Source: Pseudanabaena sp. PCC 6802
Lineage (GTDB): Bacteria; Cyanobacteriota; Cyanobacteriia; Pseudanabaenales; Pseudanabaenaceae
Direction: 5' to 3'
DNA length: 64,000 bases
Assembly (NCBI RefSeq): GCF_000332175.1
Contig: NZ_KB235914.1
Location: 3,096,868 to 3,160,867, forward strand
The stretch's first letter is position 1; each line of letters opens with the position of its first letter. A program made the translations under genes and the position numbers. Shown here piece after piece: positions 20,173-29,527 of the stretch. The notes beneath the pieces are model-generated. The model was not told where the DNA came from, ran no database searches, and worked only from the letters and a program-made list of their open reading frames with translations.

Positions 20173-20390
20173 CTACGCCTTAATTTCTCCATGTGCCAGA
20201 CGTTCTTCATAATCTTCTAGGTTCTTGAGATGATCGCTAAAATTAGATTCGCTTGTTGTCAGAGACTCACTGAACTGCATCCACTGTTGCCAGCACTTAT
20301 CATCTTGTTTTAGCAACAGAAAGTCAATATAATCGCTCACTTCCTGGGCAGTTGTTCGATTTTGGCTATGGTAGCATCCAGTATAGTCAT
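20173..20390 (-). pseudogene. Frameshifted DUF2281-type antitoxin remnant
   Basis: From the ATG at 20390 the protein reads MTILDATIAKIEQLP, then a single-base loss puts the remainder in another frame: QEVSDYIDFLLLKQ, then a helical acidic stretch ending LEDYEERLAHGEIKA and TAG at 20173. The N-terminus and 'EVxDYIDFLLxK' pattern are typical of DUF2281/VapB-like antitoxins paired with MazF. Together with the truncated toxin it is a dead module next to the living one. Confidence 0.75.
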
Positions 20391-20539
20391 AGTTAGTGTA
20401 GGGCTAAACTAACAATTATTTTAAGTGTAGCAAGAACTTAGCTATAACGATTTATGCCGCGATCAATTAGGAGAGTTGGCCATTACTTGACGGAGGGAAT
20501 TAACCAAATTAGCCCTGTCTGAAAGGGTTTGTCGTAGAA

Positions 20540-21844
20540 CTAGCGCAAAGCTAAACGACCAAAGCAACTGATTTCTTTATTGAGAATATTCTTTTTGGAA
20601 GGAAAAGTATCTGTTTTTTCAATATCATTTAGCAATCTTACTAAGGCTCTACCAACTGCATATGCAAGATTTACAGGGACAGCATTACCTATTTGTTTAT
20701 ACTGAGATGGTATTGAACCTGAAAATGACCAATCATCTGGGAATGTTTGTATCCTTGCATACTCCCTAACAGTTAATGGCCTTGTTTCTTCAGGATGGCA
20801 TCTTTCTGTTTGTTTTTGGGCAGGAGCACAAGTTAAAGTCAAGCTGGGTTCATCCCAAGCCAATCGTCGAGCCATACCTGTTTTCCCTCCACCCAGGAAG
20901 TAGCTCTTCATCATATATTCGCGTTGCAACTCATTGGGCAAGTCACGCCAGTAACCACCCTCAGGAACATAAGACATAATCTCTGCTTTACGTCTAGGAT
21001 ATCTTTGTCCTTCTGATTTTGGCACGTCATTTGGATATAGTTCACCAGCTTTTAGCGCATCTCTCAGTGTCATAATACGTTTGTAAGGAGAAGGCCAAAT
21101 AAATTCCACATCTTTAGCAAGATCCTTTCGTATACAAACTAAAAAAAGGCGTTCTCTTTTTTGCGGAACTTGATAGAACATAGCTTTGAGAACTCTTGGA
21201 GGAACCAGATAATAACCAAGTTCGTCAATAACACCAGATATTGCTTCTAAGGTTCTCCCTTCATCGTGCTTAAGCAAACCTCGAACATTCTCAGCAAGAA
21301 AAACTTTGGGAGAAGTTTCTTTGACAGCTCTTGCAAACTCAAAAAATAAAGTGCCTCGAATATCCTCAAACCCGAGCTTTTTACCGGCATATGAAAAAGA
21401 TTGGCATGGGAATCCTCCAGAAATGATATCGATGACCCCTCCATACTCGGAAAAATCTATTTTTGTAATATCTCCTTCTAAAATATTCCAGGCAGGGCGA
21501 TTTCTTCGCAAAGTATTACATGCATCTCTATCTATTTCATTAAGTAGTACTGAAGAAAAGCCAGCTTTTTCCATTCCTATTGCAAGCCCACCCGCTCCCG
21601 CAAATAGCTCAATCAATTTAAAGGATTTTACTGGTTTTGAGAGAAGTTCTTGATCCCAAGAACTATTGAATAGACATTTAGCTTCTTCAAAGTTGTCCAA
21701 CTGAGAAAAATGATACAAACGGTAATTGCTCTCAGGATGCCTTATAGGAACTAGCTTACCGCTATCATCCCATCTTCTGAGTGTCTCCTTTGAAATACCT
21801 AAGATATCAGCAACTTGGGCAATAGAATAGTACTCAGGAATCAT
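20540..21844 (-). CDS. DNA (cytosine-5)-methyltransferase with N-terminal MerR-like HTH
   Basis: A 434-residue modification enzyme. Residues about 5-52 form a MerR/excisionase-type winged helix (YYSIAQVADILGISKETLRR, then NYRLYHFSQL). The methyltransferase starts near residue 75 with motif I FAGAGGLAIG, motif IV GGFPCQSFSYAG with the catalytic cysteine, motif VI ENVRGLL, motif VIII QKRERLFLV, and motif X QIGNAVP near the C-terminus. The target recognition domain lies between motifs VIII and IX. An endonuclease-like gene precedes it on the same strand 80 bases away. The fused DNA-binding domain may let it repress its own operon as a controller. Confidence 0.93.
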   Translation of the reverse strand: MIPEYYSIAQVADILGISKETLRRWDDSGKLVPIRHPESNYRLYHFSQLDNFEEAKCLFNSSWDQELLSKPVKSFKLIELFAGAGGLAIGMEKAGFSSVLLNEIDRDACNTLRRNRPAWNILEGDITKIDFSEYGGVIDIISGGFPCQSFSYAGKKLGFEDIRGTLFFEFARAVKETSPKVFLAENVRGLLKHDEGRTLEAISGVIDELGYYLVPPRVLKAMFYQVPQKRERLFLVCIRKDLAKDVEFIWPSPYKRIMTLRDALKAGELYPNDVPKSEGQRYPRRKAEIMSYVPEGGYWRDLPNELQREYMMKSYFLGGGKTGMARRLAWDEPSLTLTCAPAQKQTERCHPEETRPLTVREYARIQTFPDDWSFSGSIPSQYKQIGNAVPVNLAYAVGRALVRLLNDIEKTDTFPSKKNILNKEISCFGRLALR

Positions 21845-21924
21845 GGCTTGTACAATAAAACATTGATCATGGTTATAAATATAGATGATTCTCCACTATA
21901 TTGCAAACTCAACTGCGTGGAGTT

Positions 21925-22650
21925 TTACTTGTCTTCTTGCTCTGAAAGTTGGTTAATGACTTCTTGCTCTGCAAGTTGTTTGATGACTTCATCAAGTTCT
22001 CGGCTGTAATCAGCTTCAGTAGCAACTGAACCTATCGCAGAAATTAGTTTCTCGTAAAACTCAGGATCTCCTGTCAGACGGTGCCAAAATTCTTTTCCGA
22101 CATAGACATGATAGTGGTACTGACTAGTAATTCTTTTATAATGCCCGCTAAGTTCATTTCTCCTTCCATAAATCACGCCAACAATCATATCGTCAAAACT
22201 AATCCTAACGTTATTTGTTCGAGCTAGACGGATGGCTGAACTAAAATGATCGGCAATAGTTTCAACATCGTCGCTGTTTATAGTATTTGGTCCGGCTTTT
22301 AATTGGCAGAACTTTTTTTGATTATCAATCTGATCGATGAACTCAATATCAATTCCCGAAGTTGTACTGCCAAAAGACTCGAGTACGTCATTTGTGAATT
22401 TTTGTATATTTGTGCCAAATGATGTAGTTATGGATGTACCTAAGGCTCTTGGATAAATCAATGCTTTGGCAATGCTCAAGGCTGATGAATTACCCGTCAA
22501 AAAGTTTGCTAAATAGACAGCCAAAAAAGGATTGATGTTAAATTCCGAGGATTTTTTTAATTTTTTCGTATTAGCTATGTGATTTATCGCAATAGTGTCT
22601 CTAAACCATTGCTTAGCTTTTTCAAGAATCTCCAAATTGCGGTCAGACAT
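21925..22650 (-). CDS. Type II restriction endonuclease, PmeII/EcoO109I-like
   Basis: A 241-residue protein partner of the adjacent methyltransferase. It resembles endonucleases annotated as PmeII family (EcoO109I-related): an N-terminal helical part with FNINPFLAVYLANFLTGNSS, a TSITTSFGTNIQKF segment, and GIDIEFIDQIDNQKKFCQLK, which I read as the D-x(n)-(E/Q)-x-K nuclease core (Asp at about 118, then Gln-Leu-Lys). The C-terminal 30 residues contain a repeated INQLSEQE/IKQLAEQE motif. EcoO109I cuts RGGNCCY, but I cannot infer the site here. Confidence rests on context plus this motif. Confidence 0.65.
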   Translation of the reverse strand: MSDRNLEILEKAKQWFRDTIAINHIANTKKLKKSSEFNINPFLAVYLANFLTGNSSALSIAKALIYPRALGTSITTSFGTNIQKFTNDVLESFGSTTSGIDIEFIDQIDNQKKFCQLKAGPNTINSDDVETIADHFSSAIRLARTNNVRISFDDMIVGVIYGRRNELSGHYKRITSQYHYHVYVGKEFWHRLTGDPEFYEKLISAIGSVATEADYSRELDEVIKQLAEQEVINQLSEQEDK

Positions 22651-22660
22651 ACTTTCCTCA

Positions 22661-23196
22661 TTAATTTATTAGGTGGCTTCTAACTAATCGTTGATAGACA
22701 GTTGCCAAAGCATCAGCGTCGCCCACATTGCCAGGGAACAATACCACAGGTGGATTCGGAAACTGTGGATGATTTGATGGAGTGGTGACTACTGAGCAAC
22801 CTACCAGAATTCGACCTAGTAAACACGCCGCCGGCAAAGCCAAACCCATACTCAATACATCGTTGTAATCCCTCCCTTACTAATCAAAAAGCTAATATCC
22901 GCTGGTAGTCCGCGCACGACATCCATTAACAAAGCCGAAACCGCTTGACTAAAAGCTAGACGTATCCGTACGTCCTTAAATGCCAGTTTCTGACGGCTGG
23001 TGAAGACTACAGCGGTTTGTCCAGAATTATGGGCCGCTTCCATTTTACCTAATGTCGCAAATAGCAAGATGGGAGTAGTGGCAGATGGATCGTCTAATAA
23101 ACGGGCGACAGCGATCGCCGCAGTCCCTTCTGCTTGCAAGAGCCTCTCTAATTGCTCCGTGGTCTTTTTGACATGAGAACCAACGATTGAGGCGGC
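22661..23196 (-). pseudogene. Four-carbon acid sugar kinase family (DUF1537) remnant
   Basis: This is the C-terminal nucleotide-binding part of a DUF1537 kinase with its N-terminal half missing. The first frame reads ASIVGSHVKKTTEQLERLL and ends with SFLISKGGITTMY. The second frame resumes with the continuation LSMGLALPAACLLGRILVGC and ends in VVLFPGNVGDADALATVYQR. A small indel near 22855 causes the frameshift, and a TAA at 23197-23199 closes the frame upstream. It lies between the restriction genes and tRNA-Phe. Confidence 0.8.
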
Positions 23197-23376
23197 TTAC
23201 AACTAAGTAAAAATGCTCATCAAAAGGGTTTATGTCAGTTTCTTATGCTAGAGCATTAAGTTAATGGATTAAGTTAATCCAAAAAATAGGACACTCTAGG
23301 ACAATAGGACAGCTAATATCCTAGTGTCTGGATGGTTAAAATCTCTGAAACCTACGCTATATCTAGTGTTCAGTTA

Positions 23377-23449
<73 letters not shown>

Positions 23450-23496
23450 TGTTTTTTGCGCTTTATGAATATAACACAGAACAATTGAAATCTATG

Positions 23497-24510
23497 CTAC
23501 TTTCTTCGTTTTTTTGTGGCTAAGATTTCTTCGGCTTGGGCAATTTCCACGTCCTGGATGGTCTGACCCGTGGCAGCTAAAAATACATCGTCCAGGCTGG
23601 GGCGGGATTGGGTAAGGCTAAATACATTCATGCCTGCTTGGGCAAGCGCGGTTTGAATCTGGCTAACTGCATCTAGATTGGGTGCAATTACCAGGTTAAT
23701 CGCATTACCTTGAGCTGAGTTAATTAAACCGCTTTTGACAAAATCCAGACTATTGAGGCTAGCTAGTGCCCGTTCGGCTTCTTGGCGCTCGGCAAATTCG
23801 CGAATGCGGACTGTGAGGCGATCGCCTCCCACTTGAGACTTTAATTCCGTTGGCGTACCTTCAGCGATAATCTTGCCGCGATCGATAATGGCGACGCGAT
23901 CGGCGAGGGCATCTATTTCCTCTAAGTAATGACTGGTGAGCAAAATCGTCACGCCGGAGTTGCGTAACTGACGCAGAAAATCCCAGATCGCCAGCCTGGT
24001 CTGAATATCTAGCCCCACTGTGGGTTCGTCTAAAACCAAAACTTGGGGTTGGTGTAGCAGTCCGGCAGCGAGGTCGAGGCGCTTCTTTAAGCCACCGGAA
24101 TAAGTTCCAGATAAGCGATCGGCATATTCGCCCAGTTGTAATAGTTCCAGGACGGAGTCAATTCTTGACTTAATCAGCGCAGGTGATATGTGGTAAAGCG
24201 CGGCATGAAATTCTAGCAACTCGCGCCCAGTCAATACTTTGTCAAGGGCAACTTCCTGCGCCACGTAGCCTAAGCGTTGCCTGATAACTCTAGGATCGCT
24301 CTCGCTGCATACTTTAACTACACCGGAGTCTGGGGCTGTCAGGGTGCAAATACAGCGTAGGGTGGTGGTTTTACCCGCACCATTTGGGCCTAACAGACCG
24401 TAAATTTGTCCCGGCGCAACGGTCAGTGAAATCCCATCGACAGCGATCGCCTTGTCGTAAGATTTGCGCAAATCTTGAATCAATAACGCTGGCTGCATTA
24501 GTGGTCTCAT
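23497..24510 (-). CDS. ABC transporter ATP-binding protein (DrrA/NodI-like exporter)
   Basis: A 337-residue ATPase of the drug/polysaccharide export type. Walker A is GPNGAGKTT at about 41, the signature is YSGGLKKRLDLAAGL at about 140, Walker B is VLVLDEPTVGLD, and the H-loop is LLTSHYLEE. The C-terminal 100 residues are the extension found in DrrA-like proteins, ending RPSLDDVFLAATGQ. The membrane partner is not adjacent. A second in-frame ATG at 24498 is an alternative start. Confidence 0.9.
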   Translation of the reverse strand: MRPLMQPALLIQDLRKSYDKAIAVDGISLTVAPGQIYGLLGPNGAGKTTTLRCICTLTAPDSGVVKVCSESDPRVIRQRLGYVAQEVALDKVLTGRELLEFHAALYHISPALIKSRIDSVLELLQLGEYADRLSGTYSGGLKKRLDLAAGLLHQPQVLVLDEPTVGLDIQTRLAIWDFLRQLRNSGVTILLTSHYLEEIDALADRVAIIDRGKIIAEGTPTELKSQVGGDRLTVRIREFAERQEAERALASLNSLDFVKSGLINSAQGNAINLVIAPNLDAVSQIQTALAQAGMNVFSLTQSRPSLDDVFLAATGQTIQDVEIAQAEEILATKKRRK

Positions 24511-24797
24511 CGCTCCATTAGAATTGCTGCTTTTTAGTTAATTGTTACATATACGTAACATTAGCTCAGCAGACATTATATTAGGTGCGATCGCTGGCTG
24601 AGTTGGCGATTTATCGCAAAATAGACCATTTGATGCATCTTTGAGGCAAAAGATAATGTTAACTTTCATTAACGATGTCATCTTCTAACTCACAGACGGG
24701 TACTTATATGTTTGTGGGGGAAAGCTAACGCCTTAGCTACGCGCGCTCAAACCCTAAGTAAAGTTAGTAAAGCTATTGTCTAATCAGTGGAACTTAA
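24511..24797. other. Upstream region of the phycobiliprotein-like gene
   Basis: A 287-bp gap between divergent genes. It is AT-rich with GTTAACTTTCATTAACG near 24658, a short inverted GTTAA/TTAAC pair that could bind a regulator. I see no gene or RNA. Confidence 0.35.
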
Positions 24798-25268
24798 ATG
24801 AGAACAATTACTCGCCTGCTTGAAGATAAAGCTAAAACGATTGAAAAGTCTTACCTTACCAACGGAGACTTGTCACAAATAGAAATATATGCTGGTAGCT
24901 TTAATACCAGGTTAACAACCTATAAGCTGTTACGCGATACTGCGGAAGAATTTCTAGATAAATCAATGGATAAAATTGCCAAAGAGTATCCCGCCTTGTA
25001 TCAGCGCCAAGCAGCTAGGTGTAGATATGACATGACTGAGACCTTACGCTACATGGCTATATCTATTTTACGCAATGATGAGGATTTCTTTCGCGATCAA
25101 CTGATTGACTGGTTAACCAACATCCTCAATAGCTACTCCGTAGCAGCTGACTGCTCGACTGTTTATCAAAATCTCCAGAAGCTGATCGATAAGAAGTTCC
25201 CATCTGAATGTGCAACCCTAGCCAAGCCCTACACGGATATGATTGTAGCGATGCTGGCTAGAAGTTAG
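24798..25268 (+). CDS. Divergent phycobiliprotein-like protein
   Basis: A 156-residue protein with the length and helical pattern of an allophycocyanin/phycocyanin subunit. The best-preserved part, YQRQAARCRYDMTETLRYMA, aligns with the chromophore-binding helix of ApcB (ACIRDLDYYLRYA): the bilin-attaching cysteine (about 74) and following aspartate are kept, while the arginine is shifted. The following ISILRNDEDFFRDQLIDWLT fits the next two helices. Overall similarity to ApcA/ApcB/CpcA appears low, so it is not a standard antenna subunit. It probably shares an operon with the linker-domain gene 160 bases downstream. A bilin-binding sensor, a specialised core subunit or an assembly factor are options. 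Confidence 0.65.
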   Translation: MRTITRLLEDKAKTIEKSYLTNGDLSQIEIYAGSFNTRLTTYKLLRDTAEEFLDKSMDKIAKEYPALYQRQAARCRYDMTETLRYMAISILRNDEDFFRDQLIDWLTNILNSYSVAADCSTVYQNLQKLIDKKFPSECATLAKPYTDMIVAMLARS

Positions 25269-25429
25269 GGAATTACGTGAAAATAAGATACCCACAATAG
25301 CGTTACGGCGATCGCCTGATGCATCCCACGGTGGGGACATTATTTAACCGCGTTTCCCTTAGTAGCTTTTACTTCTATGCTATCCGAGTTACTCCAAAGA
25401 AATCATCACTATTTAAGGAACCTACAACC

Positions 25430-26074
25430 ATGAACGATACTCGAATCATTACCCTAGAGCGCAATTCTACCCTAGAAGAACGGCAAATTGCCCTGCGACG
25501 AATCTACGCTCAGGTATTAGAGAGACAGCCCTATGAGTCCGAGCGTAAGATGCTGGCTAGCCAGGAGAAAGATTTTCTCAGTGGTAAGCTGGGAATCCGC
25601 CATTTCCTACAAGCACTAGGTAATTCGAGTCTCTATCTCAATCAATTTCTCTATAATAGTTCCAATCTAAAGTTCGTAGAAGGTTGTTTTAAGCACTTCC
25701 TCGGGCGCACTCCTAAGGATAGGTATGAAGTTGAGATGTATATGGACATTCTCATGAAGCAGGGTACATCCAAAGTAATTAGCGAGATGACTGGCTCGGA
25801 GGAATATCGTAAAACTTTTGGTCTGTTTACCGTACCACACCCTCGCTTTATGAAGCTCTCAACCTATATGTACGAGCTAGGTTTAGCCCACAAGTCAGAA
25901 CCTGTAGCGGAAAATTCAATCATGCCTGAAGCGGACTACTTGATGACGCTTGAAGCTGAAGCCGAAGAACTGGTTAAGGCATTGCAAAATGAGGAAAATG
26001 CTCGCAGAGCAGTCAAGAATATGCCTCCTGGCCAACGCGCGCAAATGCGCTATGCGGCTAAGACTGGTCGTTAG
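25430..26074 (+). CDS. Phycobilisome linker-domain protein (PF00427 type)
   Basis: A 214-residue protein with one phycobilisome linker domain (about 12-140). It shows RIYAQVLERQPYESERKML, FLSGKLGIRHFLQALGNSS, RFxx-like FVEGCFKHFLGRTPKDRYEV and GSEEYRKTFG, all hallmark positions of rod-core linkers and ApcE repeats. The 70-residue C-terminal tail (PHPRFMKLSTYMYELGLAHK onward) is not a standard CpcD or CpcG2 membrane end. I start at the ATG at 25430 (AAGGA 11 bases before); an upstream ATG at 25319 would add an unconserved segment. It pairs with the divergent phycobiliprotein just upstream. Confidence 0.8.
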   Translation: MNDTRIITLERNSTLEERQIALRRIYAQVLERQPYESERKMLASQEKDFLSGKLGIRHFLQALGNSSLYLNQFLYNSSNLKFVEGCFKHFLGRTPKDRYEVEMYMDILMKQGTSKVISEMTGSEEYRKTFGLFTVPHPRFMKLSTYMYELGLAHKSEPVAENSIMPEADYLMTLEAEAEELVKALQNEENARRAVKNMPPGQRAQMRYAAKTGR

Positions 26075-26091
26075 TAGCGCGATCGCAAGCC

Positions 26092-26712
26092 TTATTTCTC
26101 GGCTTTGAGGCGATCGCGTACTGACCGTAGCACCCCATTAATAAACCGATAGCCATCTTCGACACTGTAGCGCTTAGCCAGTTCTACTGCCTCGTTGATG
26201 GCTATTTGGTGTGGCGTTCCCAAAAAGACCATATCTGCTACCGCAATGCGCAGAATCTGGCGGTCGATTTCTGCTAGCCTCTTGAGTTGCCAATCGATCA
26301 AAGCATTGTTGAGGATGGCATCGATCTGCGCTCTTTCTTCATGTACTTTGTGTAAAATCTCTACGGTATAGGCGCGGATTTCAGTCTGGCGCGACACTTC
26401 AAATAGCTGCGGGAAATCCAGCGCGATACCCACGCGGTTAATCGCTGTTTGGGTGAGAGTAATCGACTCGTTCACAAATTCTCTGGAAGCGTCAATGTCG
26501 GCGGCACGGGTGTGGCTGTTGAGCAGTTTTTCCTGTCCGCGTTGCAGTTCGGCACTGGCAGTAGCTAGCATTTCTTTGACCTCTTCGGTAAGCGATCGCA
26601 CCGCTGCGATTACCATGTCATCGATTGTTTTTTTGTCGAGATTTTGACGCTGGGTGGGGAGTTGACTGATAGTGAGGAGGGCGAGTTCGCGGGCGATACT
26701 TCGGACTTGCAT
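26092..26712 (-). CDS. nusB: Transcription antitermination factor NusB
   Basis: A 206-residue NusB, the RNA-binding partner of NusE/S10 that supports rRNA antitermination. The all-helical fold is recognisable by SIARELALLTISQLP at the start and by the C-terminal IDRQILRIAVADMVFLGTPH then QIAINEAVELAKRYSVEDGY and FINGVLRSV. It is longer than the E. coli protein by an N-terminal helical insertion, normal for cyanobacteria. The ATG at 26712 is preferred over an upstream TTG at 26721. Confidence 0.93.
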   Translation of the reverse strand: MQVRSIARELALLTISQLPTQRQNLDKKTIDDMVIAAVRSLTEEVKEMLATASAELQRGQEKLLNSHTRAADIDASREFVNESITLTQTAINRVGIALDFPQLFEVSRQTEIRAYTVEILHKVHEERAQIDAILNNALIDWQLKRLAEIDRQILRIAVADMVFLGTPHQIAINEAVELAKRYSVEDGYRFINGVLRSVRDRLKAEK

Positions 26713-26807
26713 AGGTTCCAAGGATGGTAGAGAACGATCGAGTGTTAAAATCGAGTGTTAAAACAGATCGGGAGCTAAAATAACTCGATCATCCTATCAG
26801 TTTTTGT

Positions 26808-27137
26808 ATGAGTCAGACTTTTACTGCTAAGTTACACCATCAAGGTCAGGTCTACGAGATCTCCGTACCTGAAAACCAGTCAGTTCTAGAGGCAGCCCAC
26901 GAGCAAGGCGTGGAACTACCCTGTTCGTGTTATGCGGGCGTTTGTACTAGCTGCGCCGCTCAGTTAACCAGCGGCGAAGTCGATCAAAGCCAGGGCATGG
27001 GCGTGGGCGGTATGGGCGAAGAACTCGATGCTAAGGGTTACGTGTTGTTGTGCGTTTCCTACCCTAAATCCGATCTGGAAATCGTGACGGAAAAAGAGCA
27101 AGAGGTTTATGAAGTTCGGTTTGGGCGATCGGCATAA
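26808..27137 (+). CDS. [2Fe-2S] ferredoxin with C-terminal extension (FdC-like)
   Basis: A 109-residue plant-type ferredoxin. The cluster cysteines are in LPCSCYAGVCTSCAAQL (CxxxxCxxC pattern) and KGYVLLCVSYP. The insertion GMGVGGMGEELDAKGY and C-terminal tail EKEQEVYEVRFGRSA distinguish it from photosynthetic PetF and resemble the low-abundance FdC-type ferredoxins of cyanobacteria and plastids. It likely serves a specific electron acceptor. It is divergent from nusB and convergent with the APC transporter. Confidence 0.88.
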   Translation: MSQTFTAKLHHQGQVYEISVPENQSVLEAAHEQGVELPCSCYAGVCTSCAAQLTSGEVDQSQGMGVGGMGEELDAKGYVLLCVSYPKSDLEIVTEKEQEVYEVRFGRSA

Positions 27138-27141
27138 TCCT

Positions 27142-29067
27142 TTATCCTCCAACGTGTATAGACGGGCGGTTTTCCGGGTTCTTCTCTGCTCTGCGCAGTA
27201 CTTCACGGGTTATGACTGCTGTATCCCCTTCGCCAAATAAGAGGAACCGCAACAAATACTGCACGGGATTGCCTTCTGCCCAGCCGAAGTAGGCATGTGG
27301 TATGTTACCTGTTCGATCGCGGATTTCCAGCAGGATGGCGGCGATCGCATTGGGTACGGCGGCACTACGAGCTCGTAGAATGGGATAGTTACCAATTTGT
27401 ACGCCTTCTACCTGTATTGTTTCGACAAATTCGGAGGCGTCAGATATCTTAACTTCCAAAAACATGACTGGATCGCTCCCAGGAATGTGGTTATCGGAAC
27501 GCATTTCAGTTTCTTTGAAGAGATATTCCTCAAGAGTACCTGTTCGAGGACGATGCGCAATTATGCGGACGGCATGATGACTTGCTGCTGTAATGAAGTC
27601 GCGAGCTGTATCGTCTAGTTGAACCTGCTCTGCCCGAATCTCAGTCGATCGCCAGACCCGCGAAATTAGCGAAGTGAGTACGATTGCACCGATGAAGAAA
27701 GCCGCAATTTTGACACCGTCCGGTCTCTCAAAAATATTGAGAACGGTAGTGTATAGAAACACTAATGTAATCAGGCTAAAAACTATCGTGCCGCGACGCG
27801 ATCGCCGATAATAAGCAGCCAAAGTAACCGCAAATGCCGCAGAACTCATCAATACCAACACGCCCGTGGCATAGGCTCCACCCTGGGCATCGACATTAGC
27901 ATTAAATAGAATCGTGACTGCAAAAGCGATCGCTGTATAGACCAGGACGAGAGGGCGCGAGTAACGCGCCCAGTTGGGAGCCATGCCGTAGCGGGGCAGA
28001 TAGCGTGGGACGATATTGAGCAGCCCTGCCATTGCAGATGCACCAGCAAACCAGAGAATGCAAATCGTACTGAGATCGTAAAGCGTACCAACGAAATTCC
28101 CCAAGTATTTGTGAGCTAAATAGGCAAGGGCGCGACCGCTAGCAGCACCACCGGGTTGGAATTCGGAGAGAGGAATCAGCAACGTGGTCACCAGACTGCT
28201 TGACAACAGGAAGACGCTCATGATCGCAGCCGCCAGAGTCAGGAGTTTATACGTGTTGAGTACCCGACCGCGAGGATGTGCCTCTGTATCGTTGGGATTG
28301 CCCTTGACCAGAGGCATGACCGCCACCCCAGTCTCAAAACCAGATAGTCCCAACGCTAATTTTGGGAACAGGAAAGCAGCAGCACCCAACATAGCTAGAG
28401 GATTACTATGCTCGGCAAATAAGAGTCGCTGCCAATCGTTAATAACCGACGGGTTTTGCCAGACATGCTGAATACCAGCACAAATAACAATAAAGTTTAA
28501 CAACAAGTAGGCTGCAACTAGAAAAACAGCAATCCCGATCGCTTCGCGGAAACCCTTGAGAAATACTGCTCCTAGTAAACCAATGAGAAAAAGCGTGATG
28601 CTGACGGACTGACCGTCTAGGAATGCTGGTGCCAGAGGATTCTCGACGATGTGAGCCGTGGCATCAGCTGCTGAAAGGGTAATGGTGATAATAAAATCAG
28701 TTGCTAAGAAACCCAGCAGACAAAGCACGAATAACTTGCCCTGCCACCAGGAGAGGAGGCGTTCGAGCATGGCAATCGACCCCTCTCCATGGGGACTTAT
28801 AGTGGCAACCTGTCGATAGATGGGTAAGGCTCCTAAGAGAGTAAGCAATACCAAAATTAAAGTTGCGATGGGAGAGAGAGCACCTGCGGCTAAAGCTGCA
28901 ATTCCAGGCTGGTAACCCAGTGTCGAGAAGTAATCAACACCTGTCAGACACATAACCTGCCACCAGGCATGTTTTGGGTGATGTCCACCTGCCTCGGCTC
29001 GATCCTTACTTAGCAACCAGAACACGACCCGCTTGCGGTATTTTTTGGCTCGAATACGCCCAGCCAT
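27142..29067 (-). CDS. APC-superfamily transporter (KimA/amino-acid permease-like)
   Basis: A 641-residue membrane protein with about 12 hydrophobic segments between residues 40 and 480 and a soluble C-terminal domain of about 150 residues. [20 protein letters not shown], then [18 protein letters not shown], is the first inverted-repeat helix typical of the APC fold; an [19 protein letters not shown] segment follows later. Members close to this architecture include the potassium importer KimA and uncharacterised cyanobacterial amino-acid permeases. The C-terminal part ([20 protein letters not shown], then [20 protein letters not shown]) may regulate transport. Substrate uncertain. Confidence 0.75.
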   Translation of the reverse strand: MAGRIRAKKYRKRVVFWLLSKDRAEAGGHHPKHAWWQVMCLTGVDYFSTLGYQPGIAALAAGALSPIATLILVLLTLLGALPIYRQVATISPHGEGSIAMLERLLSWWQGKLFVLCLLGFLATDFIITITLSAADATAHIVENPLAPAFLDGQSVSITLFLIGLLGAVFLKGFREAIGIAVFLVAAYLLLNFIVICAGIQHVWQNPSVINDWQRLLFAEHSNPLAMLGAAAFLFPKLALGLSGFETGVAVMPLVKGNPNDTEAHPRGRVLNTYKLLTLAAAIMSVFLLSSSLVTTLLIPLSEFQPGGAASGRALAYLAHKYLGNFVGTLYDLSTICILWFAGASAMAGLLNIVPRYLPRYGMAPNWARYSRPLVLVYTAIAFAVTILFNANVDAQGGAYATGVLVLMSSAAFAVTLAAYYRRSRRGTIVFSLITLVFLYTTVLNIFERPDGVKIAAFFIGAIVLTSLISRVWRSTEIRAEQVQLDDTARDFITAASHHAVRIIAHRPRTGTLEEYLFKETEMRSDNHIPGSDPVMFLEVKISDASEFVETIQVEGVQIGNYPILRARSAAVPNAIAAILLEIRDRTGNIPHAYFGWAEGNPVQYLLRFLLFGEGDTAVITREVLRRAEKNPENRPSIHVGG

Positions 29068-29239
29068 TCAGTGCTGCTCCGACTTCGGAAATAATATGCC
29101 ATCTTAAATCTTAAAGCAGCTTGCGACACCTAGTAGTCTGTCAACTTTTAGATGATGGGTAGCCCGAAGTTGAGAAGTTAGCTGAGTGTGTTTTTTGAGG
29201 TTTTTCAACCCATCAAAAAATCCTTGACAGAACACTAGA

Positions 29240-29458
29240 CTGGTTGACTGACAAAAGTCATAAATACCCATGAATTCGTTAATGGGCGCTGGCGAATAAA
29301 TTCGAGCCTGCAAGAACAAAGTCTGCCTCCGCAGACTACATGCACCAAGGGTTCTGACAATCCGCACAAGTGGATTTCGCTCTTGTAGCTGCGGTTACTT
29401 TGCGAGAAGCCGATTCGCGTCTACAACCGCCAAGCAAAAAGTTTTGTCAGTCAACCAG
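29240..29458. mobile_element. 219-bp element with perfect 17-bp inverted repeats
   Basis: CTGGTTGACTGACAAAA at 29240-29256 is repeated exactly in inverted orientation at 29442-29458. The inside has no gene (an 87-codon minus-strand frame runs across one end and has no recognisable motif). The size and ends suggest a MITE or the collapsed ends of a larger insertion sequence. It fills most of the gap between the APC gene and the DUF29 fragment. Confidence 0.7.
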
Positions 29459-29527
29459 GGTCATCGCTACATCTACAAAATCTGGAAAGGCTTCGATGTA
29501 TAATTCAGTCACAATTTGCTAACAGCT

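Noticed and set aside
29104-29367. 87-codon minus-strand frame upstream of the DUF29 fragment
   Set aside because: It overlaps one end of the 219-bp inverted-repeat element and shows no family or ribosome-binding site.
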